Of a stretch of 48,546 nt of DNA, positions 1 to 8,725 are shown in pieces. Source of the stretch: Patescibacteria group bacterium (GTDB lineage Bacteria > Patescibacteriota > Gracilibacteria > UBA1369 > UBA12470); NCBI GenBank assembly GCA_018816885.1, contig JAHIUS010000001.1, positions 72,028-120,573 on the forward strand. The letters run 5' to 3'. Positions within the stretch are counted from its first letter, which is position 1. Each line of letters opens with the position of its first letter. The translations under genes were made by a program, and so were the position numbers. Below the pieces are notes generated by a model. It was not told the DNA's origin. It ran no database searches and was given only the letters and a program-made list of their open reading frames with translations.

Positions 1-52
1 AAGGAGTAGGCTTTCCGATAGTTTTAAAAATAAAAATATAACCAAAACAAAA

Positions 53-415
53 ATGTTATTTCACAAAGCAAAGAAGTTGGATCTGCAGCACATTGCGCTT
101 ATCGGTCTGACTTGCGGGGCTCTTTCTCTTCTTGTTATTGCCGCGATGGTGGTTCTGCCTACTTTTCTATGGAATTTCACTATGGGCAACAGTCTTTTCT
201 TTCTGGATTCATGGCTTGTGATGACAATCTTCGTTCTGTCGATTGCCGCTCAGGTTCTTGTGCTTATCGGGCCTCCGATTTACTACACGGTTAAGATGAA
301 GAAAATCGATTACGGGATGAGGATTTTATTTTCATCGCTTATTTCGATGATGGTACTTCTTCTCCTTGTTGTTCTTGTTTCATGGATAGGATGGGGTGAG
401 CCGTATGTTATGTAG
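53..415 (+). CDS. small multi-pass membrane protein, hypothetical
   Basis: ORF of 120 aa with three hydrophobic segments; A-rich leader before ATG. Confidence 0.7.
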   Translation: MLFHKAKKLDLQHIALIGLTCGALSLLVIAAMVVLPTFLWNFTMGNSLFFLDSWLVMTIFVLSIAAQVLVLIGPPIYYTVKMKKIDYGMRILFSSLISMMVLLLLVVLVSWIGWGEPYVM

Positions 416-495
416 GGAGTAGTTGTAGTGAGTGGTGTTTCTGCTTTGCAGAAACGGCTTTTGTGGTTTTTTGGCTGGGTCGTTGCGTGTATAAA

Positions 496-520
496 AAAAG
501 CCCCCGCTTGCGGGGGCTTT
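496..520 (-). terminator. Rho-independent terminator, probably bidirectional
   Basis: AAAGCCCCCG-CTTG-CGGGGGCTTT followed on the minus strand by a T-run; between convergent genes. Confidence 0.8.
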
Positions 521-544
521 CCAAGTCTTTCTTTCACAGGTCGA

Positions 545-748
545 TTATGCGTCTTTCTTTAGCATTGGAAGACCTGTTCTCTTGTTCTCGACAACTTTGT
601 AGCCGTCAGGCATTGCTTCGAGCTCATCTTTCCCTTTTTCTTCGCGAGCAAAGTAGTAAATCTGTTGCTTGCGACCTCCTCTTAGGGTAACCATTTTACC
701 ATGAAGGTAATAGGTTTGTCCCTTGCTGTTGGTTACACTGTAAGCCAT
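545..748 (-). CDS. small conserved-looking hypothetical protein (MAYSVTNSKGQTYYLHG...)
   Basis: 67 aa from internal ATG at 748; upstream extension in the ORF track looks non-coding. Confidence 0.6.
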   Translation of the reverse strand: MAYSVTNSKGQTYYLHGKMVTLRGGRKQQIYYFAREEKGKDELEAMPDGYKVVENKRTGLPMLKKDA

Positions 749-939
749 AGCTTTTGGGGTTAGTGGTAAATAATCTGTCAGAAGTATATAGTTACAGGTT
801 TGAATTAGTAAAGATAGTTTCTCTTTACGAATCGAGAGAATATTTTGTAACAGGTTCATCCGAATTTTGGGGTTGTTATGGGGGCGATCTTTAAATTACA
901 ATTAAGTCTAGTCGCAATTTTTAATCAAAAAAAATATAG

Positions 940-1962
940 ATGATAGTTGGATTAACAGGTTACATGGGTAGCGGTAAGGGGGAAATTGCCAAGATCTTGC
1001 AGGCTAAAGGTTACAGGTATATCAGCCTTTCGGATATGGTCAGAGAAGAGGCTTCTCGAAGCGGTCTCGATCATACCAGAGAAAACTTGCAAAACACTGG
1101 GAATATGTTGCGGCAACAGTTCGGTGCCGGGGTTTTGGGGGCTAGGGTTAGAGAGGTTATTGAGCGAGAACAGGGGACTGATTGGGTGATTGATGGGATT
1201 AGGAATCCGGCTGAGGTTGTCGAGCTTAGGAAGTTTTCGAAATTTCAAATTGTGGGGGTGACTGCGAATGATGATCTTTTGATCTCAAGAATTCTTGATA
1301 GAAGGAGGGAAGGTCTAGAGATGACTCGTGATGATGTTCAGGCTCGTCTTAATAAAGAAAAGGGTGAAGGGGAGCCGGCTGATGGGCAGCAAGTTAAGAA
1401 GTGTCTTGATGATGTTGATTTTTTGATCCTGAATGAAGGGTCGCTTGAGGATCTTGAGCGTAAGTTTGAACATTTTATGCGGCTTGAAAAGGGGGAGGAT
1501 AGGCCGACTTTTGATGAAATTTTTATGGAGATTGCGTATACATGGGCCAAAAGGGCGACTTGTCTGCGTCGGCAGGTTGGTGCTGTACTTGCGAAAGATG
1601 GTCAACAGCTTACCGCCGGATATAATGGTGCGCCTAGAGGTGTTCCGCATTGTGCCGAGATGGGAGGTTGTTTGCGTGCAAAGCTGGGAATTCCTTCCGG
1701 TCAAAGGCATGAGATCTGTCGCGGTACTCATGCCGAGCAGAATGTGATTACGCAGGCTGCGAAGTTCGGGATCGATATTTCCGGTAGCACTCTTTATTGC
1801 AACACTTTTCCTTGTGTGATTTGCACTAAGATGATTCTTAATTCTGGAATTTCCGAGGTGGTTTATGATAGCGATTATGATGATCCGCTTTCTAAGGAGA
1901 TTTTGGGGCAGCAGACAGGGCTTGTACTTAGGAGGTATGAGGGGATAGGGTTTAGGATGTAG
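940..1962 (+). CDS. fusion of P-loop nucleotide/CoaE-like kinase domain with dCMP deaminase domain
   Basis: Walker A GYMGSGKG at N-terminus; deaminase HAEQN and PCVIC zinc motifs at C-terminus. Confidence 0.85.
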   Translation: MIVGLTGYMGSGKGEIAKILQAKGYRYISLSDMVREEASRSGLDHTRENLQNTGNMLRQQFGAGVLGARVREVIEREQGTDWVIDGIRNPAEVVELRKFSKFQIVGVTANDDLLISRILDRRREGLEMTRDDVQARLNKEKGEGEPADGQQVKKCLDDVDFLILNEGSLEDLERKFEHFMRLEKGEDRPTFDEIFMEIAYTWAKRATCLRRQVGAVLAKDGQQLTAGYNGAPRGVPHCAEMGGCLRAKLGIPSGQRHEICRGTHAEQNVITQAAKFGIDISGSTLYCNTFPCVICTKMILNSGISEVVYDSDYDDPLSKEILGQQTGLVLRRYEGIGFRM

Positions 1963-1988
1963 TGGTGGATTTTATTTAAAAAAATATT

Positions 1989-2318
1989 ATGAAAAACCAA
2001 GATTGTTTCCGTGAGATGGCCGGGGAGCAGCTCAGGATGATTGATGATCAGGTTGCTGATGAGTATGTTGATAAGTTTGTTGCGCAGTTTGCGGATAGAC
2101 TTGCAGCTTGCAGTGATTGTGATGGGAAGATATGTCTTTTGCCGAGGGAGTTGCATTCTGATTTCTTGTGTGTTGATGCGGGGTCATTTGTTCATGATCT
2201 GATGGCGCATGGGGAGATGAAAGATCCTCTTAGGAGGACTTATGAATTTTTGAGTTTTGTGGCCGGGGGACATGTTGTGAGGAGGATCCGGGAATTACTG
2301 AATGTGATTGGAGTGTAG
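1989..2318 (+). CDS. hypothetical protein
   Basis: 109 aa ORF after AT-rich leader typical of this window. Confidence 0.6.
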   Translation: MKNQDCFREMAGEQLRMIDDQVADEYVDKFVAQFADRLAACSDCDGKICLLPRELHSDFLCVDAGSFVHDLMAHGEMKDPLRRTYEFLSFVAGGHVVRRIRELLNVIGV

Positions 2319-2404
2319 ATTTGTTTGACTTTTTAAGGTTAATCCGTATATTAGTTGTGCTTTTTGAAAAATTTTGCGTTTTGGAATGTAAAATTCATTA
2401 TTTT

Positions 2405-2479
2405 GGTCCCATCGTCTAGTGGTTAGGACATCAGGTTTTCATCCTGAAAACAGGGGTTCAATTCCCCTTGGGACTACCA
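2405..2479 (+). tRNA. tRNA-Glu (anticodon TTC), CCA encoded
   Basis: GGTCCCA/TGGGACT acceptor stem, anticodon loop TTTTCAT, T-arm GGGGTTCAATTCCCC, terminal ACCA. Confidence 0.95.
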
Positions 2480-2696
2480 TGATCTGTACCCTGAAAAGTG
2501 GACACGGATACAGTTTTCTTTTGCTTCGCAAAACTGTTTATTTGTATATGCCCCGCCGTGGCGCGACTGATTGTTGCTCAATAATTACCACAACCTTTTT
2601 TTATTTTCGTGCCTTTGGAAGTATTTTTATTCTCTAATGAATACGTTCGCAAAATTTTTCCAATCCTTTTTTTCGTTAAATATCGGTAGTTTTTAA

Positions 2697-2837
2697 CTAC
2701 TCCTCTTCCCTATAACAACAAAATGCAGCGGGTTTGCCTGATCCGCATGAGCAGGGGAGGCCTTTTTTGCAGCAGTCGCCGGCTTTTTTGTTGCTGCCGC
2801 ATTCACAAGGTTGATTGAGTTCGTTTTTTTTGGTCAT
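2697..2837 (-). CDS. 46 aa cysteine-rich protein with two SEC-C-like motifs
   Basis: Reverse translation MTKKNELNQPCECGSNKKAGDCCKKGLPCSCGSGKPAAFCCYREEE*; below the ORF-track length cutoff. Confidence 0.7.
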   Translation of the reverse strand: MTKKNELNQPCECGSNKKAGDCCKKGLPCSCGSGKPAAFCCYREEE

Positions 2838-2891
2838 TTTGGTTGGGTTAAAGTTTTATAGAAGTGATTGTAACATGATAGGCGGATGGAA

Positions 2892-2926
2892 TTCCAAGCT
2901 TCCAATCTCCGGCCTCCAATCTCTAA
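2892..2926. repeat. degenerate heptanucleotide tract, TCCAA family
   Basis: ttccaag cttccaa tctccgg cctccaa tctctaa. Confidence 0.55.
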
Positions 2927-2939
2927 TTATGAAAAAACT

Positions 2940-2969
2940 TTGACATAATAGCTTCTATCAGGGTAAAAT
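2940..2969 (+). promoter_or_regulatory. sigma70-like promoter
   Basis: TTGACA (2940-2945), 18 nt spacer, TAAAAT (2964-2969), upstream of the 3002 ORF. Confidence 0.6.
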
Positions 2970-3001
2970 CATCCCCGTTGTATTTTTAATCTATAGTAAT
3001 A

Positions 3002-3463
3002 ATGACTTCCTTCTCTTCTGAAAGTGTACTTATGAATCAAGCAAGTTATATTGATTGCGTTGAGCAATTAGTGAGTATTGCCGATAACAAAGATCCTTTC
3101 TTGTCCGGTTCGGATGGGGTTGGCGAGAGGCTTGAAGAGTTTGTTGTTACCGGTGAGCTCTCCGGGGAAGAAGCTACTCAATTAAGATTACGATTTATTA
3201 ATTTAATTTCTATTGCGGAGGAAGCCCGTAGTGATATTGAAAATTTAAGGTGTTCACGTAGAAGGCAGCTTGTGGATTTTTTGAAGAGTAATCTTAATAC
3301 TAGCCTAGTTATAGATGGTGATATTGACGGAATGGATTCTGCGCAGTATCTCCAAAGATTAAGACAGCAAATTGAAACTTTCCCTCGAAAAATCGAAGAA
3401 CCTCGTCCTGCTTTTGATGATTCTTTTGATGGGGAAGAGGTTTCGGTTGAGTGTACTTTATAA
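3002..3463 (+). CDS. hypothetical protein
   Basis: 153 aa ORF downstream of a promoter-like sequence. Confidence 0.6.
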   Translation: MTSFSSESVLMNQASYIDCVEQLVSIADNKDPFLSGSDGVGERLEEFVVTGELSGEEATQLRLRFINLISIAEEARSDIENLRCSRRRQLVDFLKSNLNTSLVIDGDIDGMDSAQYLQRLRQQIETFPRKIEEPRPAFDDSFDGEEVSVECTL

Positions 3464-3473
3464 CACGTTCGTT

Positions 3474-3857
3474 ATGGGCATTGAAGATATTGTTACCGCG
3501 GAGTCGCCGGTTGTGCCTACTTTTGATGCTGTTATGAGAAGGGTTGATCCTGGAAAGAAAAGTGAGCTTATGAAGGCTTTTGATGCTGCGAGAGTTGTAA
3601 AGAGTGCTAATCTTGGGGTTAGGATTCGTAAAGTTTTGGCCAAAGTAATTGAACAGCAGTCTCCCGAGGAGCAAATTGTTTTTAACGCTTTTGAAAGGTT
3701 GTGGGTTTTTGTTGATCTTGCGTGTGAGAAAATGACTTGTGATAAAGATATTTTCTTTGAAATCGCTCTTTCCGGTACGGTTCAATATTGTGTTTTCAAT
3801 GGGATTGTTCCTGGGGATATACGCGAATTCATTGCACTTGTTGAAGAGAGGCTTTAG
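3474..3857 (+). CDS. hypothetical protein
   Basis: ORF with likely start ATGGGCATTGAAG at 3474, just after the preceding stop. Confidence 0.6.
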   Translation: MGIEDIVTAESPVVPTFDAVMRRVDPGKKSELMKAFDAARVVKSANLGVRIRKVLAKVIEQQSPEEQIVFNAFERLWVFVDLACEKMTCDKDIFFEIALSGTVQYCVFNGIVPGDIREFIALVEERL

Positions 3858-3905
3858 AATTTGCTATGTATGAATTTATTATAATGGGATGTTTTTGTTG
3901 TTGCT

Positions 3906-4073
3906 ATGAAAAAAGTTATTACTTCTATTTTGATCGTTTTGCTTATGCCTTTGTCGGTTTTTGCGGAGGAGGGATCTTCGCAGAAGGTTGTTTCGCACAG
4001 TGTTAATTGGCCGATTTTGACTGTTGTTTTTGCGTTGCTTCTTGGTTTTATTATTTGGAAGAAAAAGGGTTGA
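3906..4073 (+). CDS. small secreted/membrane protein
   Basis: Translation MKKVITSILIVLLMPLSVFAEEGSSQKVVSHSVNWPILTVVFALLLGFIIWKKKG*: signal peptide plus TM; below ORF-track cutoff. Confidence 0.65.
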   Translation: MKKVITSILIVLLMPLSVFAEEGSSQKVVSHSVNWPILTVVFALLLGFIIWKKKG

Positions 4074-4130
4074 GTTGTTACTTTTTTGAAAAATCATCGT
4101 ATTAATATATATAATTTAACTTTCAAAAAC

Positions 4131-5027
4131 ATGGATGTTCTAAAAAACAATTGGGGGAAAATTATTGCCGGGGTTCTGGTTTTGGCGGTAGTGTTTTTCG
4201 CAGGTAAGAATTGGGAAAGAGAGGTGCAGTTTTCGATTAATGGGGCGGATTATGATTATGAGGAGAGGGCTTCGGATTCGATGGCGATGAAGACTTACGC
4301 GGAGTCTTCTTATGAGTACTATTACGATGAGCCTGCTTTCGATGCGGTTTCGATTGATGAGATAGATTTTACGGATGCGATGGTTATCAAGAACGCTTAT
4401 TTGAGCATTACTGTTGATGATACTTTGCAGGCGGCGGATCAAATTACGAATGTCGCGAAATCTTATGAAGGTTACGTTTCTTATTCTTACACTTATGAGG
4501 ATTACGATGGTTCTACGGATGGAACGGTGACTTTTCGGGTTCCTGCAGATCGTTTTGATGAGGCGATGGCGGATGTCAGGGAGCTTGCGGAGGTGATCTC
4601 TTCCGAATCTGTTAATGCGGAGGATGTTACTGAGGAGTATTTGGATTTGGATGCTCGTTTGGGGACTTTATACGAGCTGGAGGAGCAGTATTTGTCGGTT
4701 CTGGATTCGGCTACTACTGTTGAGGAGATCTTGATGGTTCACGATTATTTGCAGGGGGTTCGGGCTGAGGTTGAATCTCTTGAGGGCCAAATGAAGTATT
4801 ATGAAAACCAGTCGTCTTATTCGACTATAAGTGTGACGCTTGAGGAGGTTGTGTCGGTTTTTGAAGAGGCTTCGAAGTGGCGGCCCGTTCAGGTTATAAA
4901 AGAGGCTTTCCAGAGCTGGATAGGTATGTTGCAGGGAGGTGTGAATGTGGCGATTTGGGGCGTGGTGTTCTTGTGGATTGTGCCGGTTGTGTGGGTTTTG
5001 TGGAGGATTTTCAGGAAAAGGAAATAG
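4131..5027 (+). CDS. DUF4349-like membrane-anchored protein
   Basis: N-terminal TM, ...VIKNAYLSITVDD...GYVSYS...VTFRVPADRFDEAM...VTEEYLDLDARL..., C-terminal TM. Confidence 0.75.
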   Translation: MDVLKNNWGKIIAGVLVLAVVFFAGKNWEREVQFSINGADYDYEERASDSMAMKTYAESSYEYYYDEPAFDAVSIDEIDFTDAMVIKNAYLSITVDDTLQAADQITNVAKSYEGYVSYSYTYEDYDGSTDGTVTFRVPADRFDEAMADVRELAEVISSESVNAEDVTEEYLDLDARLGTLYELEEQYLSVLDSATTVEEILMVHDYLQGVRAEVESLEGQMKYYENQSSYSTISVTLEEVVSVFEEASKWRPVQVIKEAFQSWIGMLQGGVNVAIWGVVFLWIVPVVWVLWRIFRKRK

Positions 5028-5032
5028 GATCT

Positions 5033-5071
5033 AGTGAGTAGTGAGCCCCTGCCTTAGGTGGGGGCTTTTTT
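5033..5071 (+). terminator. terminator preceded by two AGT heptads
   Basis: agtgagt agtgagc then GCCCCtgCCttagGGtGGGGGC-TTTTTT. Confidence 0.75.
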
Positions 5072-5133
5072 GTAAACCTTTCAAAAATCGCTTTCTCTTG
5101 CTAAAATGAAGGTGTCTTTAGTTTCCTTTAAAT

Positions 5134-5415
5134 ATGGCTGAATATACCGATCAAAATGATTCAAATGGCAGGGGAGGGGTTCTTGTTGCGGTTTTGGTGA
5201 TTGCGGGACTTGTTGCTGTTACGGGATTGCAAACAGGAGCCTTTTCTAAGATAGCCGAAGAGGTTTCAGCGGTTAGGGATTGTTGGGATGCCAAGAAGTC
5301 TCTCGATGATAATTGGGGGCTTTGCGAGGCGGGAGATAGGGAATGTTTGGATAATGTGAAAAAGTCTCGAGTGTTAACTCAGAAGTGGATTGATGAGAAT
5401 TGCTTTGTGAAATAA
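5134..5415 (+). CDS. hypothetical protein with N-terminal TM
   Basis: 93 aa ORF; TGCTAAAAT extended -10-like box upstream. Confidence 0.6.
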   Translation: MAEYTDQNDSNGRGGVLVAVLVIAGLVAVTGLQTGAFSKIAEEVSAVRDCWDAKKSLDDNWGLCEAGDRECLDNVKKSRVLTQKWIDENCFVK

Positions 5416-5484
5416 GATTTTATGATTTTGTAAAGTTGATCTTCTCCTGCTAATATGTGCGGGTAATTTTTAAATAAAAATATT

Positions 5485-6780
5485 ATGAATGCTTTAATAA
5501 AAGACCTCGCAAGCCATGTTGATCAGGAAGTTACTATTCGAGGCTGGATGTATAATAAGAGAGGAAGTGGGAAGATTTATTTTTTGCAATTAAGGGATGG
5601 ATCCGGGATGACTCAGGGAGTTGTTTCCGCTTCAGAGGTTTCTTCCGAGGTTATGGATGCGGCCGAAAAGCTTTCGATAGAGTCTTCTTGCAAGGTTACG
5701 GGGAAGGTTACGAAACATCCGAAGCTTGATGATGTTTTTGAGCTTCAGGTTACGGATATTGAGATTGTTCATATCCCGCCTGAGGAGTATCCGATTTCCA
5801 AAAAGGAGCACGGGCCGGAATTTCTTCTTGATAACAGGCATCTTTGGCTTAGGTCTAGTAAGCAATGGGCGATTCAACGGGTCAGGGACTGTATAATTCA
5901 GGCTGTTTATGACTATTTCCACGAGAACGGGTTTATTAAGATCGATACGCCGATTTTAACGCCTAATGCTTGTGAGGGGGCGACAACTCTTTTTGAGATT
6001 GAGTATTTTGATGAGGGGACGGTTTTTCTTTCTCAGTCGGGGCAGCTCTATCTGGAGGCGGCGATTATGTCTGTTGGGCGAGCTTTTGATTTCGGGCCGA
6101 CTTTTCGGGCGGAGAAGAGCAAGACTCGTCGGCATCTGACCGAGTTCTGGATGATGGATGCTGAGGCGGCTTTTGTCGAGCATGAGGAGAATATGGAGAT
6201 TCAGGAGAATATGGTGGTTTTTATTGTTGAAAGATGTCTTGAGAGATGTCTTCCTGAGCTGAAAATTCTTGAGCGCGATATTGAGCCTCTTAAGAAGATT
6301 AAAGCTCCTTTTACCAGGTTAACTTATAATGAGGCTATTAAGGTTCTTTCTGAAAAAGGGTCCGATATTAAGCATGGAGAGGATTTGGGAAATGATGATG
6401 AAGGGATTTTGACTGAAGGGTCGGACGTGCCGGTCTTTATTCATAAATGGCCTAAAGCGATTAAGCCTTTTTATATGAAGGAAGATCCGCAGAATCCGGA
6501 GTTGGTTTTGAATAATGATCTGATCGGAACGGAAGGGGCGGGGGAGCTTATCGGAGGTTCGCAGAGGGAGGATGATTACGATAAACTGAAGTCGTTTGTC
6601 GAAGAGGAGGGATTGACAGGTGACGAGTATATGTGGTATTTAGATTTGCGGAAATATGGATCGGTTCCTCACAGCGGATTCGGACTCGGGCTGGAAAGGA
6701 TGGTGAGGTATGTGTGCGGGATACAGCATATCAGGGAGACGATTCCGTTCCCGAGGATGATAAGTAGGGTGAAACCATAA
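5485..6780 (+). CDS. asnS: asparaginyl-tRNA synthetase
   Basis: OB-fold N-terminus (VTIRGWMYNKRGSGKIYFLQLRDG), class II motifs, C-terminal GLGLERMVRYVCG...IPFPR. Confidence 0.92.
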   Translation: MNALIKDLASHVDQEVTIRGWMYNKRGSGKIYFLQLRDGSGMTQGVVSASEVSSEVMDAAEKLSIESSCKVTGKVTKHPKLDDVFELQVTDIEIVHIPPEEYPISKKEHGPEFLLDNRHLWLRSSKQWAIQRVRDCIIQAVYDYFHENGFIKIDTPILTPNACEGATTLFEIEYFDEGTVFLSQSGQLYLEAAIMSVGRAFDFGPTFRAEKSKTRRHLTEFWMMDAEAAFVEHEENMEIQENMVVFIVERCLERCLPELKILERDIEPLKKIKAPFTRLTYNEAIKVLSEKGSDIKHGEDLGNDDEGILTEGSDVPVFIHKWPKAIKPFYMKEDPQNPELVLNNDLIGTEGAGELIGGSQREDDYDKLKSFVEEEGLTGDEYMWYLDLRKYGSVPHSGFGLGLERMVRYVCGIQHIRETIPFPRMISRVKP

Positions 6781-6829
6781 ATTAGAAATCCGAAATCCTA
6801 AACGAAGCTTGAAATTTTAAATTTGAATG
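6781..6829. repeat. degenerate heptanucleotide tract, ATCCGAA family
   Basis: attagaa atccgaa atcctaa acgaagc ttgaaat tttaaat ttgaatg. Confidence 0.6.
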
Positions 6830-6831
6830 AG

Positions 6832-7197
6832 ATGAATCTTGAACAGTTTTTTGAAGAGCTTGAGCAGGTTGTTTTGCCTAATGGGCTTGATGAGGTTGAT
6901 TTCGATACGAGATGTTTTTTGACATATATTTGGGGGTCAATTGTTGATATTGAAAGTCGGGTGATTTCTCTTTTTGGCGATCAGAGTGATGAGAAGGTTC
7001 GCAGTCATGTGTTTTCCTGTCCTTTGTTTCAAAGCATTTATCATGATATTGATGCTTGTGATTTTGGTGCCGTTTCGATGATTTTTGATGATTTTCAAAG
7101 GATTGTTTCTGAGGGGTCTTGTCCTGAGCCGCTTAGGCAAAGGCTCGATGAGTTTTTTGGAAGTATAAATTCTGAATTTGAAGGGGAGGCTGTTTAA
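6832..7197 (+). CDS. hypothetical protein
   Basis: ORF; ATG at 6832 preferred over the track's TTG at 6823. Confidence 0.55.
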   Translation: MNLEQFFEELEQVVLPNGLDEVDFDTRCFLTYIWGSIVDIESRVISLFGDQSDEKVRSHVFSCPLFQSIYHDIDACDFGAVSMIFDDFQRIVSEGSCPEPLRQRLDEFFGSINSEFEGEAV

Positions 7198-7209
7198 ATT
7201 GATTTTATT

Positions 7210-7485
7210 ATGAATGAAAAACTTGAAGGTTTTGTTACTGTGGTTTCCGGGCTGCTGCCTGACGAGGTTTATAGATGGGAAAAGTCGATGCCTTTGCTTT
7301 TGAAAAGGGTTGAGGGTGTTTTGGCTGATATCGATGGTAATCCCGATATGGAAGTTTTGGATGCGGTGGGGCGGGTGAGGGCTTCTTTTGGGCGTGTTTC
7401 TGATTATGGTTTGCGTGGCAACAAGATTCGCAAAGAGATTCTTAGATTGGCTAGTCGCTTGGAAAGGCGATCTATGGAAAGGTGA
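7210..7485 (+). CDS. hypothetical protein
   Basis: 91 aa ORF directly downstream of the previous gene. Confidence 0.55.
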   Translation: MNEKLEGFVTVVSGLLPDEVYRWEKSMPLLLKRVEGVLADIDGNPDMEVLDAVGRVRASFGRVSDYGLRGNKIRKEILRLASRLERRSMER

Positions 7486-8097
7486 TTAACTGATTTTATG
7501 GATGTATCCGCAATAAGGTCTTAATTTGCATTGCGGGCACTTTGGTTTTCTTGATTGGCAGGTGTCGCGGCCGTGGAAGATTATTTGGATGTGTAGGTCG
7601 TGCCAATGTTTTTGCGGGATTTTTTGCTTGAGGCATTTGGAGGTTTGGGATGGGGTTTTGGTTTTGCAGATGCCGAGGCGGTTTGCGATTCTGTGGATGT
7701 GTGTGTCGACCGGGAATGCTGGTTTTTTGAATATTTGTGCCAGGACGACTTCTGCGGTTTTTTCTCCTACTCCCGGGAGGGCTGTGAGTTCTTCGAGTGT
7801 ATCGGGGACCTGCTTTATTAATTTGGCGGTTTCGTAGATGTTTTTTGATTTTGAGTTAAAGAGTCCGCAGGGTTTTATGATTTCTGCGAGTTTTGCGCGT
7901 CCCAGGGCGTGGATTTTTTCAGGTGTGGCGGGGAAAAGTTGGCTTGTGACTTTATTGACGGTTTTATCCGTGCATTGGGCGGAAAGCATTACAGCGATCA
8001 AGCATTCGAAAGGGGAGTTCCGGTTTAATGTTGGTTTGGGATTGGGGTAAAGAGAGGCTAGTGTTTTTATGATGTTTTCTGTGCCGCGGGTTGACAT
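7486..8097 (-). CDS. nth: endonuclease III
   Basis: HhH LTALPGVGEKTAEVVL, VDTHIHRIANRLG, C-x6-C-x2-C-x5-C iron-sulfur motif. Confidence 0.93.
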   Translation of the reverse strand: MSTRGTENIIKTLASLYPNPKPTLNRNSPFECLIAVMLSAQCTDKTVNKVTSQLFPATPEKIHALGRAKLAEIIKPCGLFNSKSKNIYETAKLIKQVPDTLEELTALPGVGEKTAEVVLAQIFKKPAFPVDTHIHRIANRLGICKTKTPSQTSKCLKQKIPQKHWHDLHIQIIFHGRDTCQSRKPKCPQCKLRPYCGYIHKIS

Positions 8098-8118
8098 TTT
8101 ATGGGTTTATGCTAAAGT
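8091..8118 (+). promoter_or_regulatory. sigma70-like extended -10 promoter, overlapping the nth start codon
   Basis: TTGACA (8091-8096), 16 nt spacer, TGC-TAAAGT; divergent from nth. Confidence 0.65.
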
Positions 8119-8154
8119 CATTTTCTGTGCTTTTATTCTCTACTATTTCTTGAA

Positions 8155-8679
8155 ATGGGACAACTTGAATTGATGAGTCCGAGTTTGGATGATGCTTGGG
8201 AGCCCGTTACGATCCAGGAAGCTGCTGCTTTTGGCAGGTTGTTTGTTGATGGCGAGCTGGGTTCGGATTATTTACCTATGGTGACGGTTGTTTCTCGAAG
8301 CGAATTGGTGGAGCTTCCTATGCTTGGGATTTCCAATAGTGCCGGGAGAATGGTGCCTAATATGTGTTTTGTTAGAAATTTTTTGATGAAAAAACTTGAA
8401 GATGGTTGTTTTGACGGAGATTTCGTTTTCATTTCTCCTTGTTCTGTTGCTGTTGCTTTGGAAATTATGAAGAGAAATGATGCTCGTATTGAATCTGTTA
8501 TGGATGTTTTTCATAATCTTGTGGATAGTTGGAATTATGAACTTTCTCAGATGGGAATGGATTCTTGTTATAGGTTTTCCTGGGGATTTATGCAGGCCGG
8601 AGAAAATATGATGCCGCCGATTGTTATTAGGTTGGATAGATATAATTATAGGAGTGACTTTTTAAATAACAAGTGCTAA
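8155..8679 (+). CDS. hypothetical protein
   Basis: 174 aa ORF downstream of a strong promoter-like sequence. Confidence 0.6.
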   Translation: MGQLELMSPSLDDAWEPVTIQEAAAFGRLFVDGELGSDYLPMVTVVSRSELVELPMLGISNSAGRMVPNMCFVRNFLMKKLEDGCFDGDFVFISPCSVAVALEIMKRNDARIESVMDVFHNLVDSWNYELSQMGMDSCYRFSWGFMQAGENMMPPIVIRLDRYNYRSDFLNNKC

Positions 8680-8725
8680 TATTGGTTTCCTAGTCAGCTT
8701 TTTTTATAATTTAACTTTCAAAAAA

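Noticed and set aside
2480-2540. IS3-like terminal repeat remnant (TGTACCCTGAAAAGTGGACAC) next to tRNA-Glu
   Set aside because: Only weak resemblance from memory, with no transposase or partner repeat; the nearby GTTTTC...GCAAAAC hairpin may instead be a diverged element copy or terminator.
4071-4073. UGA recoded as glycine (Gracilibacteria/SR1 type)
   Set aside because: Several genes end naturally at TGA (e.g. 4073, 14208) and conserved proteins have no internal in-frame TGA.
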